A DNA stretch of 64,000 bases from Saccharothrix syringae (GTDB taxonomy: Bacteria > Actinomycetota > Actinomycetes > Mycobacteriales > Pseudonocardiaceae): assembly GCF_009498035.1 (NCBI RefSeq), contig NZ_CP034550.1, positions 2,418,001 to 2,482,000 on the forward strand, read 5' to 3'. The position numbers were made by a program, and so were the translations under genes. This document shows positions 1-7,883 of this stretch, in pieces (the stretch's first letter is position 1; each line of letters starts with the position of its first letter). The notes beneath the pieces are model-generated. The model was not told where the DNA came from. It did not search any database and saw only the letters and a program-made list of their open reading frames with translations.

Positions 1-169
1 CGGCAACTTCCCGCACATCTCCACCGCTCCGGTGCTGCACAACCGGCAGTTGGAGATCCGGCAGCTGCTGATCGAGTGGGTGCAGGAGCGCGGCGAGATC
101 GACCCGGCCGCGTTCGCCTCCACCGACTGGCGGCTCGTGGTCGACGGGGCGCCGGTGGTGGTCGCGTGA
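1..169 (+). CDS. C-terminal end of an unidentified protein (partial)
   Basis: The window opens inside a reading frame whose codons begin at base 2 and which ends at the TGA at 167-169. About 55 residues are visible, including NFPHISTAPVLHNRQ, a leucine-rich helix-like stretch and STDWRLVVDGAPV near the end. I do not recognise the family from this tail. Its stop overlaps the GTG start of the next gene in a GTGA arrangement, so the two are probably translationally coupled and co-transcribed. The true length and start lie outside the window. Confidence 0.6.
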   Translation, partial: GNFPHISTAPVLHNRQLEIRQLLIEWVQERGEIDPAAFASTDWRLVVDGAPVVVA

Positions 170-675
170 CGCTGCCCGACGTGCTGAAGCCGGGGTTGGA
201 CGTGCTGTTCTGCGGCATCAACCCCGGCCTGCTCTCGGCGGCCAAGGGGCAGCACTTCGCGCGGCCGGGCAACCGGTTCTGGCCCGCGCTGCACCTGTCC
301 GGCTTCACCCCGCGCCTGCTCAAGCCCTCCGAGCAGGACGAGCTGCTCGACCTCGGCCTGGGCATCACCAACCTGGCGGCACGCCCCACCGCGCGGGCCG
401 ACGAGCTGGCGGACGAGGAGCTGCGGGCCGGTGGCGAGCGGCTGACCGAGGTGGTGCGGGAGTACCGGCCGAGGTTCGTGGCGATCGTGGGCGTGACGGC
501 CTACCGCACGGCGTTCGGGCGCAAGACGGCCCGCGTCGGACCGCAGGACGAGCGCATCGCCTCGGCGCGGCTGTGGGTGCTGCCGAACCCGAGCGGGCTC
601 AACGCGCACTACAGCCTGGCCGCGCTCGCCGAGGTGTTCGGTGAGCTGCGGTCAGAGGTTGCGCAGGCCGACTAG
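166..675 (+). CDS. mug: G/U mismatch-specific DNA glycosylase (Mug)
   Basis: A 169-residue protein of the Mug/TDG branch of the uracil-DNA glycosylase superfamily, which removes uracil or thymine mispaired with G in base-excision repair. The active-site motif GINPG is at residues 17-21 and the minor-groove loop NPSGLN lies near residue 142; both are family signatures. The open frame extends upstream, but the GTG at 166 is the credible start: it overlaps the previous stop (GTGA) and places GINPG close to the N-terminus as in E. coli Mug. The 3' end overlaps the convergent DUF742 gene by 24 bp. Confidence 0.9.
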   Translation: MTLPDVLKPGLDVLFCGINPGLLSAAKGQHFARPGNRFWPALHLSGFTPRLLKPSEQDELLDLGLGITNLAARPTARADELADEELRAGGERLTEVVREYRPRFVAIVGVTAYRTAFGRKTARVGPQDERIASARLWVLPNPSGLNAHYSLAALAEVFGELRSEVAQAD

Positions 676-1689
676 CACCCGTTCCAGCAGCGCCAGGTCG
701 GGACCGCCGGGCGCGGCGGCGTTGTCGTGCACCGCCATCACGCCCATGCTGATGAGGTCGCCGATGAGCACCCGCGCCACGCCCAGCGGCACCGCCAGCA
801 GCGCGGAGACCTCGGCGACCGAGCGCGGGTGGTTCGCGCACATCTCCACGATCGACCGCTGCTCGTGGCTGGAGTCCCGCATGGCGATGGCGATGCCGCT
901 GTCCTCCAGCGAGACCAGGGTCTCCAGCCTCAGGTCGTGGTGGGAGGACGTGCGGCCGCCCGTCCACGCGTAGGGGCGGACCAGCGGCCCGGAGAACTCC
1001 TCGACGGGCTCCGGCTCCGGCTCCGGCGCGCGGCCGGGCGGGACCACCGGCTGCCCACCGGTGACGGCTTCGGCGAAGGGCGCGGTGTCCTCCAGCTCCG
1101 CTCCGCCCCGCTCCTCCCAGCCTTGCCCCGCCCACCCCTGCCCGGCCTGCCCGCGCTCCGCCCCGGTCTGCCGGGCCCACCCCTGTTCCTCGCGCTCCCA
1201 CCACTCCGCCCGGCTGGCCCGCTCCTCCTCCGCCCGCCGCTCCTCCGCGTCGCGCCAGGACTCCGCGTCGCGCCAGGACTCCGCGTCGCGCCAGGACTCC
1301 GCGTCGCGCCAGGACTCCGCGTCGCGCCGGGCCCCCGCGTCGCGCCAGGACTCCGCGTCGCGCCGGGCCCCCGCGTCAGGTAGGGCCTGCGCCTCCGGCC
1401 CGTTCTCCGGGCCGTGCCCGCCCCCCGCTTCGCCCCGCTCCTCTTCCCGCTCCAAGCTCCGGCGCAGGGCGGCCGAACCGAACCGGGCGCCCGTCGTGCC
1501 CACCTCGCCGCGCAGCGACCGCCGCCGCCGGGGCGGCTTGGGCTGCTCGACCGACCTCTCCTCTAAGCTCCGGCGCAGCGCGGGCGAGCCGAACCGGGCA
1601 CCGGTCGTGCCCACCTCACCGCGCAACGACCGACGGCGTCTTCGCTCACCACCGCCGGCGGGATCCGGGTCCGAGCTGGCTGTGCTCAC
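652..1689 (-). CDS. DUF742 (CvnC-like) protein with repetitive charged N-terminus
   Basis: About 345 residues from the GTG at 1689 (GTG AGC ACA). The last ~110 residues, from [11 protein letters not shown], are a DUF742 domain, the third component of actinobacterial conservons (Cvn: sensor kinase, roadblock protein, DUF742, Ras-like GTPase). A winged-helix-like segment follows ([15 protein letters not shown]). The first ~230 residues are unusual: two copies of a basic block around [18 protein letters not shown] (residues ~16-43 and ~53-80), then tandem RDAESW hexapeptides (~104-150), then an Arg/Glu/Trp-rich stretch. No roadblock, kinase or GTPase partner is adjacent, so this is an orphan. 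An upstream TTG at 1752 is possible but less likely. Confidence 0.8.
   Translation of the reverse strand: MSTASSDPDPAGGGERRRRRSLRGEVGTTGARFGSPALRRSLEERSVEQPKPPRRRRSLRGEVGTTGARFGSAALRRSLEREEERGEAGGGHGPENGPEAQALPDAGARRDAESWRDAGARRDAESWRDAESWRDAESWRDAESWRDAEERRAEEERASRAEWWEREEQGWARQTGAERGQAGQGWAGQGWEERGGAELEDTAPFAEAVTGGQPVVPPGRAPEPEPEPVEEFSGPLVRPYAWTGGRTSSHHDLRLETLVSLEDSGIAIAMRDSSHEQRSIVEMCANHPRSVAEVSALLAVPLGVARVLIGDLISMGVMAVHDNAAAPGGPDLALLERVLVGLRNL
1244..1380. repeat. 18-bp in-frame tandem repeat in the DUF742 gene
   Basis: At least four uninterrupted copies of an 18-bp unit (tccgcgtcgcgccaggac) run from 1244 to 1315, followed by variant copies to about 1380. On the minus strand each unit encodes the hexapeptide RDAESW. 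The period is a multiple of three, so copy-number change would keep the frame. Confidence 0.9.
1454..1640. repeat. Duplicated ~75-bp block in the DUF742 gene
   Basis: Two diverged copies begin at 1454 and 1565, 111 bp apart, each starting AAGCTCCGGCGCAG. Both encode the basic block [15 protein letters not shown] plus ALRRSLE on the minus strand. The duplication is in frame and older than the nearby 18-bp array, judged by its higher divergence. Confidence 0.8.
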
Positions 1690-1797
1690 ATTCCGGGAAC
1701 CGTAGACCGAACCACGTTCGGCGGATGTCGACCGTGTTTCCAGTGCGTGCAATCCTGGTTAACCGGTGCTCGTGCGGAAGCTTCCGGGCCCCTGCGC

Positions 1798-1803
1798 GAT
1801 GAT
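1798..1803 (+). promoter_or_regulatory. -10-like hexamer for a leaderless start
   Basis: GATGAT lies six bases before the GTG at 1810, and no Shine-Dalgarno sequence is visible. The same spacing (a TANNNT-like hexamer 6-8 bases before the start) recurs at many genes in this window, consistent with leaderless mRNA. Confidence 0.4.
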
Positions 1804-1809
1804 GGTCGC

Positions 1810-2052
1810 GTGCGCATCCGCGAGGTGGCGATCTCCGACGACATGATCAGGCTGGGCCAGTTCCTCAAGCTGGCCGGCCTGGCCGACAACGGCGCCCACG
1901 CCCGTGAGCTGGTCGAAGACGAAGAGGTGACGGTCAACGGCCGCGTCGAGACCCGCCGGGGCGCCCAGCTCAAGCACGGCGACGTGGTGGCCGTCGGCAC
2001 CGAGAAGGTCCGGCTGATCGCCGAACCCACCCCTCCCGCCGTTCACATGTGA
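1810..2052 (+). CDS. Small S4-domain RNA-binding protein
   Basis: An 80-residue protein that is essentially one S4 domain, related to YbcJ/RlbA-type proteins. It has the typical pattern LGQFLKLAGLADNGAHAREL then V-NG-VETRRG and a final beta hairpin. S4 domains bind structured RNA such as rRNA; the target here is unknown. I chose the GTG at 1810 because the S4 fold begins just after it and a -10-like GATGAT sits six bases upstream. The open frame could start as early as 1747, but that would add a non-conserved tail. Confidence 0.8.
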   Translation: MRIREVAISDDMIRLGQFLKLAGLADNGAHARELVEDEEVTVNGRVETRRGAQLKHGDVVAVGTEKVRLIAEPTPPAVHM

Positions 2053-2893
2053 ACAAGCGCTCACGTACCCCTACACCCCCTCACCCCCCCCGCCCAACCC
2101 CCGGTGCCGGACCGGAGGACACGCGGTGCCGGACCGGAGGACACGCGGGTTCAAAAGCTCCGCCTCGCGCGTGTCCTCCACTCGGACACCGCGTGTCCTC
2201 CGGTCAAGCACCGCGTGTCCTCCGGTGGGACATCGCGTGTCGTTCGGCGGGGCAGCGGATGCCGTCCGGTCGGGCGGGGAAAGCCGGCCGTCGGGGCAGC
2301 GGCTCGCCGGCGGGACGCGAGGGGCGGGCGGGGATTGTCCGGGTGGTGGACGTGGTCTCGGTCACTCTTGATCGGCCGGCCGGGTGGTAATTGGCGGGGC
2401 GGGTCGCCGGAAGTGGCGAGTCCGTTGCGCCGAATAGCTGCTCCCGGTATGTGAAAGGGTGATGGCCCGTCCGCCCTGCTGCGGGCGTGCTAGGGCCTGA
2501 AGTCCTTTTTCGGCTCATTGCGGCTGCATTTCGCCCGGTACCGAAAAGCCCCCTGTAACGCCGCGGGCCCCCCGAGCGATGTTCTTGGCCCGCGCCGCCG
2601 CGGACCGGTGACGACCCAGGTACGAGGGGTGCCCGACCGGAACACCCAAGCGTGGCGGGTGCGTGACCCGAAGTCACCTCGCGACACGTACGGGTGTGCG
2701 CCGGGTGTCGCACCGGTGAATCAGCATCTGGACCACCTTCACCCTGTGTGTAACGCGCGGCCGGCGCCCGACGAATGACGGTTGGCGAGGCTGAAAAAGC
2801 CCGCCGCAACATTTGCTGTACACCACACGCGGGTCCGTCGGGGATGCCCTGCGAACGAAGCACGTCCGTACCGGCTCAAACCGGGGGAGCACG
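2053..2893. other. 841-bp gene-free region before the polysaccharide locus
   Basis: I found no credible gene here. It holds the inverted pair of 22-bp repeat arrays (2104-2255). The right half (about 2360-2890) is somewhat less GC-rich and probably carries the promoter and leader of the phosphotransferase gene. A GGGGGAG Shine-Dalgarno lies directly before the ATG at 2894. I did not find a riboswitch I could name. Confidence 0.6.
2104..2255. repeat. Inverted arrays of 22-bp repeats
   Basis: Two tandem copies of a 22-bp unit (2104-2125, 2126-2147; core CCGGAGGACACGCG) are followed, after about 20 bp, by four copies of the reverse complement beginning at 2168, 2190, 2212 and 2234 (core CGCGTGTCCTCC). 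The period is 22 bp throughout. The two arms could pair into a long hairpin. The same repeat family occurs at 17243, 18584 and 30201. Confidence 0.9.
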
Positions 2894-4375
2894 ATGAGCG
2901 AGCAGGTCCAGCACACGAGGCACAGACCGGTCACCGGTGGCGCCACGACCCGGCGCACCACGAGTCCCACCGTCAACGGCTGGGAACCCGCCTACCGCTA
3001 CGGCGTGATCGCCGCCGACGTCCTGTGCACCTTGCTGGTCGTCGTCATGGCGGGCGCCGTGCTCCAGGCCCGCCACACCTCCGTCGGACCGCTGTCGCTG
3101 CTCGCCCTGGAGGCGATCACGATCGGGGTGGTCCTCGGTTCGCTGTTCCTCAACCGCGTCTGGAACACCACGGTGCTGGGCCAGGGCGCGGAGGAGTTCC
3201 GCCGGCTGGGGCGCGGCCTGTTCGCCTCGGTCGTCGCCCTGGGCCTGGGCGCGCTCGCGGCGGAGCTGCCGGGCGCCCGGCTGTGGGTGTTCCTGGTCGG
3301 CCCGGCGATCGCGCTGGTCGCCTTCCCGGTCCGCTACCTGCTGCGCCGCCCCCTGCACCGGGCCCGCGGCGAGGGCCGCTGCCTGCTGCCGGTGCTGGCG
3401 GCGGGCAACGTCGACACCGTCAAGGACCTGGTCTCCCGCACCCGCCGCGCCCCGCACCTGGGCTGGCGCGTGGACGCGGTCTGCACCGTCGACGGCCGCG
3501 CGCAGATCGGCGTCGAGCTGGACGGCATCCCGGTGGTGGGCCGGTTCAACGAGCTGGCCGAGCAGGTGCGCCGCGGCGGCTACCGGATCGTCGCGGTCAC
3601 CCCCGACGCCTACTGGACGCCCCGCCGCCTCCAGCAGCTGGCCTGGGACCTGGAGGGCACCGGCACCGAGATGGTCGTCGCGCCCGCGCTGATGGACTTC
3701 GCGGGTCCGCGCCTGCACGTCACCGGCGTGCTCGGGATGCCGCTGCTGCGGGTGACCGAGCCGTCGTTCACCGGCTTCCGCCGCGTGGTCAAGGCGACCG
3801 TGGACAAGATCGGCTCGTGCGCGCTGCTGGCGCTGCTCAGCCCGGTGCTGCTGGCCGTCGCGGTGGCGATCATGGTCGACACCAGGGGTCCGGTGCTCTA
3901 CAAGCAGCGCCGGGTCGGCAAGGACGGCGTGCCGTTCACCATCCTGAAGTTCCGCACCATGGTCACCAACGCCGACGCGCTGCGCGCCAAGCTGGAGCAG
4001 CTCAACGAGGGCGCGGGCGTGCTGTTCAAGATGAAGCGGGACCCGCGGGTCACCGCGGTCGGCCGCGTCCTGCGCCGCTACTCCCTCGACGAGCTGCCGC
4101 AGCTGTTCAACGTGCTCGGCGGCTCCATGTCGCTGGTGGGCCCGCGGCCGCCGCTGCCCGAGGAGAGCGCCAAGTACGGCCCGGACGTGCGCCGCCGGCT
4201 GCTGGTCAAGCCGGGCCTGACCGGCCTGTGGCAGGTCTCCGGCCGCAGCGACCTGTCGTGGGAGGAGTCCGTGCGGCTCGACCTGCGCTACGTGGAGGAC
4301 TGGTCGCTGGCCCTCGACGCGTTGATCCTGTGGAAGACCTTCCGCGCCGTGTTCGGCGGCCAGGGGGCCTACTGA
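2894..4375 (+). CDS. Polyprenyl glycosylphosphotransferase initiating polysaccharide synthesis
   Basis: A 493-residue membrane enzyme of the WbaP/bacterial sugar transferase family. It transfers a sugar-1-phosphate from a nucleotide sugar to undecaprenyl phosphate, the first step of a lipid-linked repeat unit. Four or so membrane segments lie in residues ~25-170, then a CoA-binding-like soluble domain, then one membrane segment and the catalytic domain from about residue 300. That domain carries the conserved blocks RRVGKDGVPFTILKFRTM, SLDELPQLFNVLGG and MSLVGPRPPLP, and ends GLTGLWQVSGRS. The ATG at 2894 has a strong GGGGGAG site; the frame extends upstream to 2813 without support. It is first in the 2894-7638 operon. 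Confidence 0.93.
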   Translation: MSEQVQHTRHRPVTGGATTRRTTSPTVNGWEPAYRYGVIAADVLCTLLVVVMAGAVLQARHTSVGPLSLLALEAITIGVVLGSLFLNRVWNTTVLGQGAEEFRRLGRGLFASVVALGLGALAAELPGARLWVFLVGPAIALVAFPVRYLLRRPLHRARGEGRCLLPVLAAGNVDTVKDLVSRTRRAPHLGWRVDAVCTVDGRAQIGVELDGIPVVGRFNELAEQVRRGGYRIVAVTPDAYWTPRRLQQLAWDLEGTGTEMVVAPALMDFAGPRLHVTGVLGMPLLRVTEPSFTGFRRVVKATVDKIGSCALLALLSPVLLAVAVAIMVDTRGPVLYKQRRVGKDGVPFTILKFRTMVTNADALRAKLEQLNEGAGVLFKMKRDPRVTAVGRVLRRYSLDELPQLFNVLGGSMSLVGPRPPLPEESAKYGPDVRRRLLVKPGLTGLWQVSGRSDLSWEESVRLDLRYVEDWSLALDALILWKTFRAVFGGQGAY

Positions 4376-4376
4376 G

Positions 4377-5438
4377 ATGGGGAACGGGATGGACCAGCCG
4401 ATCGGCATCGCCGTCGTCGGCGCCGGCTACTGGGGCCCCAACCTGGTGCGCAACGCCCAGGCGACCCCCGCGCTGAAGCTGCGCTACCTGTGCGACCTGG
4501 ACACCGAGCGCGCGCGCCGCGTGCTGGGCGACTACTCGACCGTGCGGGTGTGCGGCTCGCTGGACGACGTGCTGGCCGACCCCGCGGTCGACGCCGTCGC
4601 CATCGCCACGCCGGCCGCCACCCACCTGCCGGTCGCCCTGGCCGCCCTGCGCGCGGGCAAGCACGTGCTGGTGGAGAAGCCGCTCGCGGCCAACTACGCC
4701 GACGGCCTGGAGCTGGTGCGCGAGGCCGAGGAGCGCGGCCTGACCCTGATGCTGGACCACACGTTCGCGTACACGCCGGCCGTGCAGCACCTGCGGCACC
4801 TGGTGCGCAGCGGCGAGATCGGCACCGTGCGGTACCTGGACTCGGTGCGCATCAACCTGGGCCTGGTGCAGCCGGACGTCGACGTGTTCTGGGACCTCGC
4901 GCCCCACGACCTGTCGATCTTCGACGCGATCCTGCCCGACGGCGTGCGCGTCGCCCGCGTCTCCGCGCACGGCTCGGACCCGATCGGCGCGGGCCGCGCC
5001 TGCGTCGGCCACCTGACCCTGGAGCTGTCCGACGGCGTGCTGGCCCACGTGCACGTGAACTGGCTGTCGCCGACCAAGATCCGCACCATGATCGTCGGCG
5101 GCTCCCGCCGCACGGTCGTCTGGGACGACCTGAACGCCGTGCAGCGCCTGTCGGTGCACGACCGGGGGGCGGACCTCGCCGACAGCGACGAGAACCGCCG
5201 CCAGGCGATCGTCTCCTACCGCCGCGGCGACACCGTGGCCCCGGCGCTGCCGGAGCGCGAGGCGCTGCGCGGGGTGATGGCCGAGTTCGCCGCGTCCATC
5301 ACCGAGAAGCGCGCGCCGCTGACCGACGGCTCGTCGGGCCTGCGGGTGCTGGCCACCCTCGAAGCCGCCTCCGCGAGCCTGGCCGCGGGCGGCGAGTTCG
5401 TCGCCGTCGACCGGGTCGGCCCACCCGCCACACCCTGA
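4377..5438 (+). CDS. Gfo/Idh/MocA-family sugar-nucleotide oxidoreductase
   Basis: 353 residues with an N-terminal Rossmann motif (VVGAGYWGPN), the EKPLA signature, and the C-terminal Gfo/Idh/MocA alpha/beta domain. Family members such as WbpB/WlbA oxidise the 3-position of UDP-sugar acids using NAD. It lies one base after the phosphotransferase stop, with an epimerase and a DegT aminotransferase downstream. That arrangement resembles routes to 3-amino sugars, so I infer a role in making an amino sugar for the polymer. The in-frame ATG at 4389 (SD-like GGGGA just upstream) is an equally plausible start. Confidence 0.88.
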   Translation: MGNGMDQPIGIAVVGAGYWGPNLVRNAQATPALKLRYLCDLDTERARRVLGDYSTVRVCGSLDDVLADPAVDAVAIATPAATHLPVALAALRAGKHVLVEKPLAANYADGLELVREAEERGLTLMLDHTFAYTPAVQHLRHLVRSGEIGTVRYLDSVRINLGLVQPDVDVFWDLAPHDLSIFDAILPDGVRVARVSAHGSDPIGAGRACVGHLTLELSDGVLAHVHVNWLSPTKIRTMIVGGSRRTVVWDDLNAVQRLSVHDRGADLADSDENRRQAIVSYRRGDTVAPALPEREALRGVMAEFAASITEKRAPLTDGSSGLRVLATLEAASASLAAGGEFVAVDRVGPPATP

Positions 5439-5497
5439 GCACCAGCACCAACCGCGCGGGCAGCGGCCCCGCGTGCACTACCGGGAGGAACAGCACG

Positions 5498-6499
5498 ATG
5501 TCGGGAGCGGCTCAGCCGATCGAGGGGCAGCGCGCCCTGGTCACCGGAGGCGCGGGCACCATCGGCTCGGCCGTGGTGGACCAGCTGCTGGCGGCCGGCG
5601 CGGCCGAGGTGGTGGTGCTGGACAACTTCGTCCGGGGCCGCCGGGAGAACCTGGCCGACGCGTCCGCCGCGGCGGGCGACCGGCTCACCGTGGTCGAGGG
5701 CGACATCGACGACCGCGCCCTGCTCGCCGAGCTGACCCGGGGCACCGACCTGGTGTTCCACCTCGCCGCGCTGCGCATCACCCAGTGCGCCGAGCAGCCG
5801 AGGCTCGCGCTGGAGTGCCTGGTCGACGGCACCTTCAACATCATCGAGGCGTCCGTCGAGGCCGGCGTGAAGAAGGTCGTCGCCTCGTCGTCGGCGTCGG
5901 TGTACGGCCTGGCCGAGGAGTTCCCGACCACGGAGCGCCACCACCCGTACAACAACGACACGTTCTACGGCGCGGCCAAGGCGTTCAACGAGGGCATGCT
6001 GCGCAGCTTCAAGGCCATGCACGACCTGGACTACGTGGCGCTGCGCTACTTCAACGTCTACGGCCCGCGCATGGACGCCCACGGCAAGTACACCGAGGTG
6101 CTCATCCGCTGGATGGAGCGCATCGCCGACGGCCGGCCGCCGCTGATCTTCGGCGACGGCGCGCAGACCATGGACTTCGTCCACGTGCACGACATCGCGC
6201 GCGCCAACGTCCTGGCCGCGCGGGCCGACGTCACCGACCGCGTCTACAACATCGCCGGCGCCGAGGAGACCAGCCTCAAGGGCCTGGCCCTGGCGCTGCT
6301 GTCCGCGATGGACTCGGACCTGCCCCTGGAGCACGGGCCGGAGCGCGAGGTCAACGGTGTGACCCGCCGGCTGGCCGACATCTCCGCCGCGGCGCGCGAC
6401 CTCGGCTGGAAGCCCGAGATCGGCCTGGAGGACGGCCTGCGTGGGCTCGTGCGGTGGTGGGTCGGGCTTGGTGCCGAGGCCGCCGAGGCGGTCCGGTGA
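5498..6499 (+). CDS. NAD-dependent epimerase/dehydratase (extended SDR)
   Basis: 333 residues of the GalE-like extended short-chain dehydrogenase family. It has the glycine-rich NAD motif GGAGTIGS near residue 18, the SSSASVYG serine, and a YGAAK catalytic Tyr/Lys pair near residues 156-160. NFVRG and the C-terminal motifs resemble UDP-glucose/UDP-glucuronate epimerases. The ATG at 5498 has a GGGAGG site ten bases upstream. Its stop overlaps the aminotransferase start. The exact nucleotide sugar cannot be told from sequence alone. Confidence 0.9.
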   Translation: MSGAAQPIEGQRALVTGGAGTIGSAVVDQLLAAGAAEVVVLDNFVRGRRENLADASAAAGDRLTVVEGDIDDRALLAELTRGTDLVFHLAALRITQCAEQPRLALECLVDGTFNIIEASVEAGVKKVVASSSASVYGLAEEFPTTERHHPYNNDTFYGAAKAFNEGMLRSFKAMHDLDYVALRYFNVYGPRMDAHGKYTEVLIRWMERIADGRPPLIFGDGAQTMDFVHVHDIARANVLAARADVTDRVYNIAGAEETSLKGLALALLSAMDSDLPLEHGPEREVNGVTRRLADISAAARDLGWKPEIGLEDGLRGLVRWWVGLGAEAAEAVR

Positions 6500-7638
6500 T
6501 CCCCGTCATGAAGCCCTGGCTCGGTGACGCGGAGGCGCAGGCCGCCTCCGCCGCCGTGCTGTCCGGCTGGGTCGCGCAGGGCCCGAAGGTCGCCGCGTTC
6601 GAGGACGCCTTCGCCCGCCGCGTGGCCGCGCTGCACGCGGTGGCGCTGTCCTCGTGCACCACCGCCCTGCACGTGGCGCTGCACCTGCTCGGCGTCGGCC
6701 CCGGCGACGAGGTCGTCGTGCCGTCGCTGTCGTTCATCGCCACCGCCAACGCGGTCCGCCACTGCGGTGCCGAGCCGGTGTTCGCCGACGTGGAGCCGGA
6801 GACCGGCAACCTCTCCGCGGCCACCGTCGCGCAGGTGCTCACCGAGCGCACCAGGGCCGTGGTCCTGGTGCACCAGGCCGGCGTGCCCGCGGACGTGGAG
6901 GCGCTGCGCGACCTGTGCCGCCCGCGCGGGGTCACCGTGGTGGAGGACGCGGCCTGCGCGGCCGGGTCGACCTACCGCGGCGTGCCGGTCGGCGCGGACG
7001 CGGAGCTGGCCGCCTGGTCGTTCCACCCGCGCAAGCTGATCACCACCGGTGAGGGCGGCATGCTCACCACCGACCGCGAGGAGTGGGCGGTGCGGGGCAG
7101 GCGGCTGCGCGAGCACGGCATGAGCGTCAGCGCGGCCGAGCGGCACAGCGGCGGCGGCGCGGTGGTGGAGAGCTACCTGGAGACCGCGTTCAACTACCGG
7201 ATGACCGACATCCAGGCCGCGATCGGCCTGGTGCAGCTGGGCAAGCTGGACGCGATCGTGCGGCGCAGGCGCGAGCTGGCGGCCCGCTACCACCGGCTGC
7301 TCGCCGACGTGCCGGGCCTGCGCGCGGTCCGCGACCCGGAGCACGGCACGACCAACTACCAGTCGTTCTGGGTCCTGCTCCCGGACGACGCGCCGCTGTC
7401 GCGCAACGACGTGCTGGCCAGGCTCGTGGAGCGGGGCGTGTCGGCCCGCCGCGGGATCATGGCCGCGCACCGGGAACCCGCCTACGCCGGGCACCCGCGC
7501 GGCGACCTGCCGGTGACCGAGCGGTTCACCGACCGGTCGCTGATCCTCCCGCTGTACCACGACCTGGGCGAGGCCGACCAGCTCACGGTGGTCGACGAGC
7601 TCAGGGCGGCGCTGGACCTGCCGCTGGTGTCGCACTAA
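6496..7638 (+). CDS. DegT/DnrJ/EryC1 family sugar aminotransferase
   Basis: 380 residues with the standard PLP aspartate-aminotransferase fold of nucleotide-sugar transaminases. The conserved segment is SFHPRKLITTGEGGM, in which Lys180 is the expected PLP-binding lysine; upstream VEDAACAAGS carries the PLP-contacting Asp. These enzymes add an amino group to keto sugars from glutamate. The GTG start overlaps the epimerase stop (GTGA), so translation is coupled. With the two preceding genes it probably makes an amino sugar for the surface polymer. A strong hairpin terminator follows at 7658. Confidence 0.92.
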   Translation: MIPVMKPWLGDAEAQAASAAVLSGWVAQGPKVAAFEDAFARRVAALHAVALSSCTTALHVALHLLGVGPGDEVVVPSLSFIATANAVRHCGAEPVFADVEPETGNLSAATVAQVLTERTRAVVLVHQAGVPADVEALRDLCRPRGVTVVEDAACAAGSTYRGVPVGADAELAAWSFHPRKLITTGEGGMLTTDREEWAVRGRRLREHGMSVSAAERHSGGGAVVESYLETAFNYRMTDIQAAIGLVQLGKLDAIVRRRRELAARYHRLLADVPGLRAVRDPEHGTTNYQSFWVLLPDDAPLSRNDVLARLVERGVSARRGIMAAHREPAYAGHPRGDLPVTERFTDRSLILPLYHDLGEADQLTVVDELRAALDLPLVSH

Positions 7639-7657
7639 CCCCGCCGGAAGACCGGCC

Positions 7658-7694
7658 ACCCCACCCGCGGGCGACAGCCGCCCGCGGGTGGGGT
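7658..7694. terminator. Hairpin terminator after the sugar-nucleotide operon
   Basis: A perfect 16-bp inverted repeat (7658-7673 and 7679-7694) with a five-base loop lies 20 bp after the aminotransferase stop. There is no T-run, as is usual in high-GC actinomycetes. Confidence 0.85.
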
Positions 7695-7883
7695 CTGCCG
7701 CGTGGTGACCACGCTCCGTAACGGACGGTAGTTCCTCGGCAATCGGGGGAAAACCTTGTTCCTCCGGGTGTAACACGCCAATTGAGATCCGCGACGATCG
7801 GAGCAACAGCACTCCGCTGGTTGATGTAGTGTCCGCGCGATTACCCGCAGTAGCCGTCCGCTTTGTCCGAGAGGTGAATTCCC

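Noticed and set aside
2104..2255. CRISPR array
   Set aside because: The 22-bp units are directly contiguous with no spacers, and no cas gene is present. The 29-bp units at 38828 were rejected for the same reasons.
2780..2893. Riboswitch (cyclic-di-GMP or cyclic-di-AMP type) before the phosphotransferase gene
   Set aside because: Such elements often control polysaccharide genes, but I could not find the conserved core of either class in this leader.
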